Assembly: GCA_041480065.1 (NCBI GenBank)
Contig: JBGOZF010000017.1
Coordinates: 1 to 64,000, forward strand
Origin: Fen-999 sp041480065
GTDB lineage: Bacteria; Pseudomonadota; Gammaproteobacteria; Burkholderiales; Rhodocyclaceae
Reading direction: 5' to 3'
DNA length: 64,000 nucleotides
The notes beneath the pieces were generated by a model, which was given only the letters and a program-made list of their open reading frames with translations, had not been told where the DNA came from and searched no databases. Shown piece after piece: positions 7,842-16,500 of this stretch (positions within the stretch are counted from its first letter, which is position 1; each line of letters starts with the position of its first letter). A program made the position numbers and the translations under genes.

Positions 7842-9407
7842 TCACTCCCACTCGATCGTCGCCGGCGGCTTGCCGCAAATGTCGTAGACGACGCGGTTGA
7901 TGCCGCGCACTTCGTTGATGATCCGATTGGAAACTTTGCCCAACAAATCGTAGGGCAGTTGCGCCCAGCGGGCGGTCATGAAGTCCTGGGTCTCGACCGC
8001 GCGCAGCGCGACGACGTATTCGTAGGTGCGGCCGTCGCCCATGACGCCCACCGACTTCACCGGCAGGAAGACGGCAAAGGCCTGGCTGGTCTTGTCGTAC
8101 CAGTCGGCAGCCCGCAGTTCGTCGATGAATATCGCGTCGGCGCGGCGCAGAAGATCGGCGTAATCACGCTTCACCTCGCCGAGGATGCGCACGCCGAGGC
8201 CGGGACCCGGGAAGGGATGGCGATAGACCATCTCGTGGGGCAGACCGAGGGCGATGCCCAGTTCGCGAACCTCGTCCTTGAACAACTCCCGCAGCGGCTC
8301 CAGCAGCTTCAGATGCAGGGTGTCCGGCAGGCCACCGACGTTGTGGTGGCTCTTGATGGTGTGCGCCTTCTTGGTCTTGGCGCCGGCAGATTCGATGACA
8401 TCAGGATAGATGGTGCCCTGGGCCAGCCATTTCGCCCGCGGCAGTTTCGCCGCCTCGGCCTGGAAGACCTCGATGAACTCGCGACCGATGATCTTGCGCT
8501 TCTGCTCGGGGTCGGCAACGCCGGCGAGCGCCGACATGAACTGCTCAGTAGCGTCGACGTGAATGACCTTGACGCCCAGATTGCGGGCGAAGGTCTGCAT
8601 CACCTGCTCGGCTTCGTTCAGGCGCAGGAGGCCGTTGTCGACGAATACGCAGGTGAGCTGCGGCCCGATGGCCTTGTGCAGGAGCGCGGCCACCACCGAG
8701 GAATCGACACCGCCGGAAAGGCCGAGGATGACTTCCTCGCCGCCGACCTGCGCCCGGACTTTCGCGATGGCCTCGGTCACGTAGTCCGGCATGTTCCAGT
8801 CGCCGTCGCAGCCGCAGAGATCGCGCACGAAACGGGCGATGATATCGCGGCCCTTGAGGGTATGCGTAACCTCGGGGTGGAACTGGACGCCGTAGAAGCG
8901 ACGATCCTCGTCGGCCATGCCGGCGACGGGCGTGGCGGCATTCGAGGCGATGACCTGGAAGCCTGCCGGCAGCTCGGTCACCTTGTCGCCGTGGGACATC
9001 CACACATCCAGCAAGCCGTGGCCCTCGTCGTTGGCGCTGTCCTGGATGCCGTCAAGCAGCTTCGAGTGTCCGCGCGCGCGCACTTCGGCGTAGCCGAACT
9101 CACGCTTCTTCGCGCTCTCGACCCTGCCGCCCAACTGTGCCGCCATGGTCTGCATGCCGTAGCAAATGCCCAGTACCGGTACGCCGAGCTTGAAGACGAT
9201 ATCGGGCGCGCGCGGTGTTTCGTCTTCATAGACCGAATTCGGCCCTCCGGAGAGGATGACGCCCATCGGTGCAAACTCGCGCACGAACTCCTCGGAGACA
9301 TCGTTGGCGTGCAGTTCGCAATACACCTGCTGTTCGCGCACGCGGCGGGCGATGAGCTGCGTGTATTGGGAACCGAAATCGAGGATGAGGATCTTCTGGT
9401 GAGCCAT
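7842..9407 (-). CDS. guaA: GMP synthase (glutamine-hydrolysing)
   Basis: A 521-residue enzyme that converts XMP to GMP with ATP and glutamine. The N-terminal class I glutamine amidotransferase has its nucleophile in LGICYGMQTMA and the catalytic His/Glu in GVQFHPEVTHT. The ATP pyrophosphatase domain has the PP-loop LGLSGGVDSSVVAAL, and the C-terminal dimerisation domain ends in the typical PPATIEWE. The length matches the E. coli enzyme. It follows guaB after about 60 bases that contain a hairpin. Confidence 0.97.
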   Translation of the reverse strand: MAHQKILILDFGSQYTQLIARRVREQQVYCELHANDVSEEFVREFAPMGVILSGGPNSVYEDETPRAPDIVFKLGVPVLGICYGMQTMAAQLGGRVESAKKREFGYAEVRARGHSKLLDGIQDSANDEGHGLLDVWMSHGDKVTELPAGFQVIASNAATPVAGMADEDRRFYGVQFHPEVTHTLKGRDIIARFVRDLCGCDGDWNMPDYVTEAIAKVRAQVGGEEVILGLSGGVDSSVVAALLHKAIGPQLTCVFVDNGLLRLNEAEQVMQTFARNLGVKVIHVDATEQFMSALAGVADPEQKRKIIGREFIEVFQAEAAKLPRAKWLAQGTIYPDVIESAGAKTKKAHTIKSHHNVGGLPDTLHLKLLEPLRELFKDEVRELGIALGLPHEMVYRHPFPGPGLGVRILGEVKRDYADLLRRADAIFIDELRAADWYDKTSQAFAVFLPVKSVGVMGDGRTYEYVVALRAVETQDFMTARWAQLPYDLLGKVSNRIINEVRGINRVVYDICGKPPATIEWE

Positions 9408-9427
9408 GGCTGCCTCGCGAAAACAAG

Positions 9428-9453
9428 AAAGGCGGCCAGCGCGGGCCGCCTTT
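9428..9453 (-). terminator. terminator-like hairpin between guaB and guaA
   Basis: AAAGGCGGCC and GGCCGCCTTT form a perfect 10-bp stem with a 6-base loop, followed on the minus strand by the T-rich CTTGTTTTC. It lies after the guaB stop and just before guaA. It could end part of the guaB transcript and so lower guaA expression, or act in attenuation. Confidence 0.65.
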
Positions 9454-9469
9454 CCGGGGTTAAGCGGAA

Positions 9470-10930
9470 TTACTCGACGTGGTAATTGGGCGCTTCCTTG
9501 GTGATCTGCACATCATGGACATGCGACTCGCGCACGCCGGCCGAGGTTATCTGGACGAACTCGGCCCTGGCACGCATTTCGTCGATCGTCTTGCAGCCGA
9601 CGTAACCCATCGACGAACGCAGGCCGCCCATCAACTGGTGGATCACCGCCGACACCGGCCCCTTGTAGGCGACACGGCCTTCGATGCCTTCCGGCACCAG
9701 CTTCTCGACGTTGGCGTCGGAGTCCTGGAAGTAGCGATCCGCGGCCCCTTCCTTCATCGCCGCGAGAGAGCCCATGCCGCGATACGACTTGTAGGAACGG
9801 CCCTGGAAGAGCACGGTCTCACCGGGCGCCTCCTCGGTGCCGGCGAACAGACCGCCGAGCATCACCACGTGAGCGCCGGCAGCGATGGCCTTGGCGATGT
9901 CGCCGGAATAGCGGATGCCGCCGTCGGCGATCAAGGGCACATCAGTATTGGCCAGTGCGGTAGCAACGCTGTCGACCGCTGAAATCTGCGGTACGCCGAC
10001 GCCGGCGACGATGCGCGTGGTGCAGATGGAACCGGGGCCGATGCCGACCTTGACGCCGTCGGCGCCATGATCGACCAGCGCCTTGGCGGCTGCCCCGGTG
10101 GCGATATTGCCGCCGATGACTTCGACCTGTGGGAAATTCTTCTTCACCCACTGGACGCGGTTGAGAACGCCCTGCGAATGGCCGTGGGCGGTGTCGACCA
10201 CGAGCACATCCACACCGGCCTCTGCCAGCAGTTCGGCCCGTTCCTCGGTGCCCTCACCGACGCCGATGGCGGCGCCGACACGCAGGCGGCCATGGCTGTC
10301 CTTGGCAGCGTCCGGATGCTCGGTGGACTTGAGTATGTCCTTCACGGTCATCAAACCGCGCAGTTCGAAGGCGTCATTCACGACCAGCACGCGCTCCAGG
10401 CGGTACTTGTGCATCAGCGCCTTGCCCTCTTCCACCGACGCGCCTTCGCGCACCGTCACCAGCCGCTCGCGCGGCGTCATGATGCTGCCGACAACCTCGT
10501 CGAGACGCGTCTCGAAACGCAAGTCGCGGTTGGTGACTATGCCCACCACCTTGCCGTTGTCTACCACCGGCAGGCCGGAGAACTTGTGGGCACGCGTGAG
10601 CGCCATCACCTCGCGGACCGTCATGGTCGGCGGGATGGTGATCGGATCCTTGAGCAGACCGGACTCGAAGCGCTTGACCTTGGACACCTCGGCCGCCTGG
10701 GCCTTCGGGTTCAGGTTCTTGTGCACGATGCCGATACCGCCCTCCTGGGCCAGTGCGATGGCCAGGCTGGCCTCGGTCACCGTATCCATGGCGGCGGCGG
10801 CGAGCGGCAGGTTGAGACGGATGTTGCGGGTCAGGCGGGTGGTCAGGCTGACGTCCCGGGGCAGGATCGTCGAATGGGCGGGGACCAGGAGGACGTCGTC
10901 GAACGTCAGCGCCTTCTGGATGAGTCTCAT
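9470..10930 (-). CDS. guaB: IMP dehydrogenase
   Basis: A 486-residue enzyme that oxidises IMP to XMP with NAD+, the committed step to GMP. The TIM barrel is split by a CBS pair at about residues 90-205 (VREVMALTRAHKFSGLPVVD; SIMTPRERLVTV). The catalytic loop GIGPGSICTTRIVAGVG has the active cysteine. The flap region (KSYRGMGSLAAM) and the C-terminal ITSAGVRESHVHDV stretch are intact. It is transcribed from a good promoter just upstream and followed by guaA. Confidence 0.97.
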   Translation of the reverse strand: MRLIQKALTFDDVLLVPAHSTILPRDVSLTTRLTRNIRLNLPLAAAAMDTVTEASLAIALAQEGGIGIVHKNLNPKAQAAEVSKVKRFESGLLKDPITIPPTMTVREVMALTRAHKFSGLPVVDNGKVVGIVTNRDLRFETRLDEVVGSIMTPRERLVTVREGASVEEGKALMHKYRLERVLVVNDAFELRGLMTVKDILKSTEHPDAAKDSHGRLRVGAAIGVGEGTEERAELLAEAGVDVLVVDTAHGHSQGVLNRVQWVKKNFPQVEVIGGNIATGAAAKALVDHGADGVKVGIGPGSICTTRIVAGVGVPQISAVDSVATALANTDVPLIADGGIRYSGDIAKAIAAGAHVVMLGGLFAGTEEAPGETVLFQGRSYKSYRGMGSLAAMKEGAADRYFQDSDANVEKLVPEGIEGRVAYKGPVSAVIHQLMGGLRSSMGYVGCKTIDEMRARAEFVQITSAGVRESHVHDVQITKEAPNYHVE

Positions 10931-10956
10931 GCTTTTATCCTCGGTGCCAAAAACGT

Positions 10957-10986
10957 ATTATACGCGGGCCAGCCGGTGACCCGCAA
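10957..10986 (-). promoter_or_regulatory. sigma-70-type promoter of guaB
   Basis: On the minus strand the sequence has a perfect -10 TATAAT (10962-10957) and a weaker -35 TTGCGG (10986-10981), 18 bases apart. The start site would be about 20 bases before the guaB ATG. The -10 sits in a short palindrome (CGTATAATACG) that could be an operator. Confidence 0.6.
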
Positions 10987-11018
10987 ACCGCCGGCCGCTT
11001 CCACGACAAGGAGTCGCC

Positions 11019-11534
11019 ATGCGCGCCATCATCACCCTGATTGTCCTTCTGCTGCCCCTCGCTGCCGCTGCCCAGGTCTACACGTGGAAAGACGCCAGCG
11101 GCAAGATTCATTACTCCGATCAGCCGGCGCCCGACCAGGGCACCAAGAGCCGCGTACTAAGCGTCGACAAGTCCGCCTCCGACGATATGACTGCCGCCCA
11201 GAAGGCCGCGGCCGCCAAGCGCCTGGACGCCAACAAGGAGGCAAAGGACAAGAAGGACGCGGCAGCCAAGACCGCCAAGGAACAGGCCGAAGACGAGCAG
11301 CGGCAGAAGGACTGCGAACGGGCGCGCCTGTCGGTACAAGGCCTGGAATCGGGGCAGATCCGCTACCGCATGGGCGCGAACGGCGAACGTGAGGCTTTGG
11401 AAGACAGCGCCCGCCAGGCGGAAATCGACAATGCCCGCCGGGCTATGGAAGCGACGTGCAGTCCGAAGCCGAAGTCTCCGGCGCCCGCGCCGGCCGCACC
11501 CGCGGCCCCGAAGAAATCCGGCCCGGGTTACTGA
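11019..11534 (+). CDS. secreted DUF4124-domain protein
   Basis: A 171-residue protein with a Sec signal peptide (about residues 1-19, ending LAAAAQ), followed by the DUF4124 pattern VYTWKDASGKIHYSDQP. A charged Lys/Ala/Asp-rich helix and an Ala/Pro-rich tail follow. DUF4124 proteins are common in the envelopes of beta- and gammaproteobacteria, with no firm function. AAGGAG precedes the ATG. It is divergent from guaB and convergent with ratB. Confidence 0.8.
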   Translation: MRAIITLIVLLLPLAAAAQVYTWKDASGKIHYSDQPAPDQGTKSRVLSVDKSASDDMTAAQKAAAAKRLDANKEAKDKKDAAAKTAKEQAEDEQRQKDCERARLSVQGLESGQIRYRMGANGEREALEDSARQAEIDNARRAMEATCSPKPKSPAPAPAAPAAPKKSGPGY

Positions 11535-11552
11535 TCGGCGTGCGCGGCCAGG

Positions 11553-11870
11553 CTACTCCTCGGCCGCGCCGCCGCCCTTCTTCATGACCTTGCCCTCGGC
11601 GGCGCGCTGCTTGCGGACCTCCTTCGGGTCGGCGATCAGCGGCCGATAGATTTCCACCCGGTCGCGTTCGCGCAGGACGGTGTCGAGCCGGCTCAACTTG
11701 CCGTAGATGCCGACCTTGAGCTTGGCGAGATCGATTTCCGGATAGCGCTGCGGCAAACCGGAGGCTTCGATAGCCTGTTGGATGGTGCTGCCTTCGGGCA
11801 GCTTGAGGCGGATCACGTCCTGCCGCTCCGGCCGGGCATACGTCACTTCGATTTGAATGGAATCAGCCAT
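11553..11870 (-). CDS. ratB: RnfH-family ubiquitin-like protein (RatB)
   Basis: A 105-residue beta-grasp protein of the RnfH/RatB family (VEVTYARPERQ-type start, GIYGKLSRLDTVLRERDRVEIYRPL). It overlaps ratA by eight bases on the same strand. In E. coli ratA-ratB is divergent from smpB, the same arrangement as here. Its biochemical role is poorly known. The Lys/Gly-rich tail is probably disordered. Confidence 0.85.
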   Translation of the reverse strand: MADSIQIEVTYARPERQDVIRLKLPEGSTIQQAIEASGLPQRYPEIDLAKLKVGIYGKLSRLDTVLRERDRVEIYRPLIADPKEVRKQRAAEGKVMKKGGGAAEE

Positions 11871-12294
11871 AGATCTGTTGGGCTCGTTTCACGAATGATT
11901 CGACGAAGGTGTTGGCGATATGGTGGAACACCGGCCCCAGCACCTTCTCCAGTACCCGGTTGGAAAACTCGTAATGCAGGCGAAATTCCACCTTGCAGGC
12001 GGTTTCGCCCAGCGGCGTGAAGCGCCAGCCGCCATCCATCTGCCTGAACGGCCCTTCCCGCAGTTCGATCTTCATCCAGCGTGGAATTTCCTTGGCATTC
12101 TCGGTGGCGAACTGAGCCTTTAGGCCATGGTAGTTGATCTGCAGCCGCGCCGCAGTCTTGGTGTCGCTGCGCTCGAGCAACTCGGTGCCGCCGCACCAAG
12201 GCAGGAACTTCGGGTAATCCTCGACCCGATCCACCAGATCGAACATCTGCTCGGCGGTACGCTCGATGAGAACGGACTTCTCGACAACGGCCAT
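11863..12294 (-). CDS. ratA: RatA / Coq10-type START-domain protein
   Basis: A 143-residue polyketide-cyclase/START-like protein. The typical features are EQMFDLVDRVEDYPKFLPWC near the N terminus and the C-terminal helix HIANTFVESFVKRAQQIYG. Homologues bind ubiquinone (Coq10) or, in E. coli, were reported to hinder ribosome subunit joining (RatA). Which role applies here cannot be told from the sequence. It is divergent from smpB. Confidence 0.88.
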   Translation of the reverse strand: MAVVEKSVLIERTAEQMFDLVDRVEDYPKFLPWCGGTELLERSDTKTAARLQINYHGLKAQFATENAKEIPRWMKIELREGPFRQMDGGWRFTPLGETACKVEFRLHYEFSNRVLEKVLGPVFHHIANTFVESFVKRAQQIYG

Positions 12295-12341
12295 GGCAAG
12301 GCGGCGCGCTAAAATGGTGAATTCTACCGTGGCCCATCCCC

Positions 12342-12788
12342 ATGAGCATCGTCGACAACAAGAAGGCTTTCCACGACTACTTCATCGAAGAGACGTTCGA
12401 GGCCGGCCTGATGCTTGAAGGCTGGGAAGCCAAGGCCATCCGAGCCGGCCGCGCCCAGATCAAGGAGGCCTACGTGGTGGTCAAGGAGGGCGAGGTCTTC
12501 CTGCTCGGCGCCCATATCAGCCCGCTCACGACCGCTTCGACCCACGTCAATCCGGACCCGTTGCGTACGCGCAAGCTGCTGCTGCACGAGAAGGAAATCA
12601 ACAAGCTGATCGGCAAGGTTGAGCGTGCCGGTTATGCGCTGGTACCACTGAACCTGCACTTCGCCAAGGGCCGGGTCAAACTCGACGTCGGCCTAGCCAA
12701 GGGCAAGAAGCAGTTCGACAAGCGCGACGCCGAGAAGGAAAAGGACTGGGACCGAGAGAAGGCCCGGTTGATGCGCAACAAGGGGTAA
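12342..12788 (+). CDS. smpB: SsrA-binding protein (trans-translation)
   Basis: A 148-residue, full-length SmpB. It binds tmRNA and carries it to stalled ribosomes. Conserved parts include the start NKKAFHDYFIEETFEAG, LLGAHISPL, HVNPDPLRTRKLLLH and the basic C-terminal tail (DWDREKARLMRNKG). The 3' three-quarters of the gene (from about 12450) is repeated in broken form at 22151-22487. The tmRNA gene itself is not in the window. Confidence 0.97.
   Translation: MSIVDNKKAFHDYFIEETFEAGLMLEGWEAKAIRAGRAQIKEAYVVVKEGEVFLLGAHISPLTTASTHVNPDPLRTRKLLLHEKEINKLIGKVERAGYALVPLNLHFAKGRVKLDVGLAKGKKQFDKRDAEKEKDWDREKARLMRNKG
12450..12788 (+). repeat. left copy of the smpB direct repeat bracketing the island
   Basis: This part of smpB (residues 37-148) is matched by 22151-22487. 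Over 93 aligned residues the encoded proteins differ at 8 positions, and there are many silent changes. The 9.4 kb between the copies holds the toxin, immunity and cohesin genes. The similarity starts and stops sharply: sequences outside the copies do not match. Confidence 0.8.
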
Positions 12789-12980
12789 CCCCCTTGTTCC
12801 CCCGCGTAAAGAAGACGTGTAGAGAAATACTGCACAACGCAAGCTATTGTGGTGGCCGCTGAATCATGATGCTCGGAAATGCGCGGCATTGTCTATGACA
12901 TATTCGTAGTCTGTCCCGGAATACTCCCCCGGGCCGGCTAATGGGCGTCCCCGATTGCGGTGGGAGACCATCGCGGCGAA

Positions 12981-13586
12981 CTACCAGTCGATCTCTCCTT
13001 CAGATCGAACAGAATCAATAATGATCTCGACAAACTCAAAGAAATTCGGCGCGACGACTTCAACATGCACCGCGTTAGGGTCCGACCTCGCGAATACGAC
13101 CTGCCCCATGGAGCCGCCAGCATCCGGTGCAAAATCCGCGTACCAAGAGTAGAAGGCCGAAGGTGTCGTGATGGCATACCAACGTGGATGCCAAAGCGCC
13201 CGCCTTGCCGGACCGGCGACCGTGATAGGGGTCTCCTTCCACTCATCCTTCAGTTGGCCGTCTGGTTTGAAGAAGAATTCGCGAATCAGCGATATGTCTT
13301 CCTCATTCCCCCAATGATTGAGAGGAGCCAGGTAAAAGCCCGTGAACCACTCTCCGCTATGACGCAAAGCCGTATTAGCTTCATTGAAACCATTGAACAG
13401 CTTGAATATCTCCCTGTACTCGATGGGCAGCGATATGTTCAAGCGCTGCTCCAGGACAGCGATCTCGCGCTCCTCAATCCCAGGTCTAAACCAACTGCCA
13501 TCCGTAATCCCTGCCGCTCGAAAGCTGTCATCCAGCGCGGTGAAGAGCTTCCTTGCCGTTTCCGCATCCTTTGTGTCCGGCTTCAT
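12981..13586 (-). CDS. SMI1/KNR4-family protein, probable immunity protein of the adjacent RHS toxin
   Basis: A 201-residue cytoplasmic-looking protein with no signal peptide. It shows the SMI1/KNR4 pattern: an N-terminal helix with REIAVLEQRLNISLPIEYRE, then LFNGFNEA and a C-terminal FFEFVEIIIDSV segment. This superfamily supplies many immunity proteins of polymorphic toxins. Its ATG overlaps the stop of the giant RHS gene as ATGA, as expected for a toxin-immunity pair. Base composition is lower in GC than in neighbouring core genes. That it neutralises this toxin is inferred from position and family. Confidence 0.75.
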   Translation of the reverse strand: MKPDTKDAETARKLFTALDDSFRAAGITDGSWFRPGIEEREIAVLEQRLNISLPIEYREIFKLFNGFNEANTALRHSGEWFTGFYLAPLNHWGNEEDISLIREFFFKPDGQLKDEWKETPITVAGPARRALWHPRWYAITTPSAFYSWYADFAPDAGGSMGQVVFARSDPNAVHVEVVAPNFFEFVEIIIDSVRSEGEIDW

Positions 13587-16500
13587 AGGAAGTGCGCTAC
13601 CCCTTGCTTGTCAACGTAAAACATTGGCATATATGGCACAGATAGATTTATGAACGGTTTCCCTGGCCCAACTCCTGCAGCATTGTAGAAGGATACAAGC
13701 TTTGCGCCTTGCCTACGGTTGTCTGATCTCGGCACCAGCCGAAGTGACACTTGGCCCATTGTAAACGCCACCTTTCCGCCCATCAAAGTTGACGCATAAG
13801 GGTACTCATCGCAGTCCTTACCGCCATAGTCTCGATTGCACTGGGCACTGGCTCGACGCATGTAGAATGGGACATCGTTCCTCTCCCCCGTTGGGCCCTT
13901 CAGCAACAGAAAGGGAAGTGCGCGCGGCATCTCATCCACAGTATTACCATTGCCCATTATTGAATCCAAGATATGGGCCGATGTTTCCGGGCTCTGGATA
14001 CCGTTCACTAACACCGGTATCTTGCGTAGATAACACTTCTTTGTAAGTCTGCATTGGACAGCAAAGACGGTCAGAAGCCCGGCTGCTCCAGGATTTCCGA
14101 AGGAAATGCTCCTGCCCGACGTCAAGAAGTTCATTGCTGCATCAACGAGTGGTGACATCAGCGCATTCCCAATCATGTCACTAATCTGATAGCGCGCTAG
14201 GGCACCGACGGCTTGAATGCCGATGATATCCATCGTTGCTGACATTTCACCCATCGAGAACGCCCCACTCGGATCGCTGTTCGCGACAGGCTCATTTCCC
14301 GCGTAGGCGTACTTGTTGAGAGTCGCGGGCTTGCCCTGACTACCAGCGAAGTCGTCCAGGGCCATCCAACGCCCCACCCCGGCCTCATACCACCGCGCCC
14401 GGTTGTACTGAACCATGACCGTGTCGTCGTAGTGCTCGCCGGTATAGCGATAAGGGTTGGTGGTCGTGCCGGCGTGGCTTGCCAGTTCCCCAAACGCCTC
14501 ATACTCATACAAATCGGTGACATTACCGGCCGGATCGGTCAGCGCCTTCACCGAACCCAGCGCATCCGCATGGTAGTAAGTCCCCTGGCCGCCCCGTATC
14601 TGCTTGATGAGTTGGATTCCCCAGACGTAGTGGGCGGTCTCGGTTACCCCACTCTGCGTCGTCTTCTCTTCGACCACCTGCGCAAATGGGAAGCTTGAGT
14701 CAACCAGGTAGTCCGTAACCTTGCCAGTAGCCGGTTCGGTCTTCTTGACCCGATTGCCGTCGGCGTCATAGACATAGGTGGCAACCGTAATTGCCGTCGC
14801 CTCTGTCGCCCCCCGCTTGACCTCGACGAGGTGGTTCTCGGAATCCCAACCGTAGAGGATGGTTTCGATCGATGTGACCTTCTTGCTCAGGCTTCCGTTC
14901 GCGTCCCACGCATAAGTCGTTGTGGTAGTACTGCCGCCTACTGCCTTCGCTTCCAGGGTCAGGCGGTCATCCGTGTCGTAACTGTAGTTGGTCGTCTCGG
15001 TCCCGCCCGCAACGGTCACCGTCTTCTGCTTGCGGTTGCCCACCTTGTCATAGACGAATGTGGTGGTGCGCATGTCGGCACTGCCGCGGACAGCCAGGGT
15101 TTCCCCGGTCAGCCGACTCAGGGCGTCGTAGGCGTAGTCCTTGATCGCGGCGGGATTGGCCAGCGTCAGCAGGTTGTTGGTCTCGATTGCCGTACTCTGG
15201 TCGTCAAAGGTTTCGACCTTCGTCCGCAGTCCGCCGACGACGGTGTAGCGAGTGGCGGTAATGACCGCAAGGGTGGCGGTCTTGAGATGCGCCTGCTGCT
15301 TGACTCTTCCGTTCTGGTCGTACTCGAAGCGGGTCTCGGTCCCGTTCGGGTACTGCACCTTGGTCGACTGGTTGGCCGCGTTCCATGTGTAGGCAGTGGT
15401 CTTGTTCTGCGGATCGGTGACCTGGCTGATGCGGCCGTTGGCGTCGTACGCGTAGTGGGTCGTGCCCTGCGGGCTACTGCGTTCGACGATGTTGCCGGCC
15501 GGGTCGTACGCATAGGCGACGAAACTGCCATCAGGGTTGTCTTGTCGCGTAACCCGATCCAGGGCATCGTAGGTGGTCTTCGTGGTGCCTCTTGCGTCGG
15601 TGACGGTTTCGACCTGGCCCGTGGGGCTGTAGGTGAAGGACAGCGTGGTGCTGTCCGGTTTCAGGATCAAAGTCGGCCGGTTGTTGGCATCAAACGCGGC
15701 CTGGGTCTTGCGACCAGCAAAGTCGATGTGGGCGATGCGGTTACCGGCAGCGTCATATTGGAATGTCTCAGTCTCGCCGTTCGGCAAGGTCCGGCTAATC
15801 GGCCGGCTCGCCTTGTCGTACGCCCAACGGGTTATTCTGCCTTCGGCATCGGTCTGGCTGGTCTTGTTGCCAAGCTCGTCGTAGCCGTAAGCCGTGAAGA
15901 GATCACCGCCCTGGAGTGTCTGTTTGACCTGGGCCAGCCGCCCGAGGGCATCGTAGCCGTAGGTGGTGGTGTTGCCGGCCTCATCGGTTTCCGAAGACTT
16001 GCGGCCATCGGCGCGCCAGACGGTGGTCTTGGTGGTGCCGCCGGGCAGAGTCGTCTGGGTCAGGCGGTTGAGGGCGTCGTACTGATAGACGGTGATCCGG
16101 CCTTGAGGGTCGGTCGTCTTGGTGCGGTTCCCGTTGGCATCGTACTCGTCGCTTGTCTTGCCGCCGGCAGGGTCGAGCGTCTCGGTGAGCCGTCCCGCGG
16201 CATCATAGGTATTGGCTGTCCGACTGCCCTTTGGATCGACAGAGGCACTGACTCGGCCGGCGCCATCGTACTCGGTGGCTTCGCTGCTGCCGTCCGGATA
16301 GGTGACTTTGACCAGGCGATCCAGGGCATCGTAGTCGTGACGGGTGACGCGGCCGGCACGGTCGGTCTTCTGCACTTCGTTGCCGTTGGCATCGTAATCG
16401 GTACCTTCCCAGGTGCCATCCGGGTAAACGGTCTTGATGAGGCGGGCCTGCGCGTCATAAGTGTAGGTGGTGACTCTGCCCTGCGCGTCGGTCACCTGGG

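Noticed and set aside
12789..12980. tmRNA (ssrA) gene next to smpB
   Set aside because: No tRNA-like ends and no Ala-rich tag frame were seen in this spacer.
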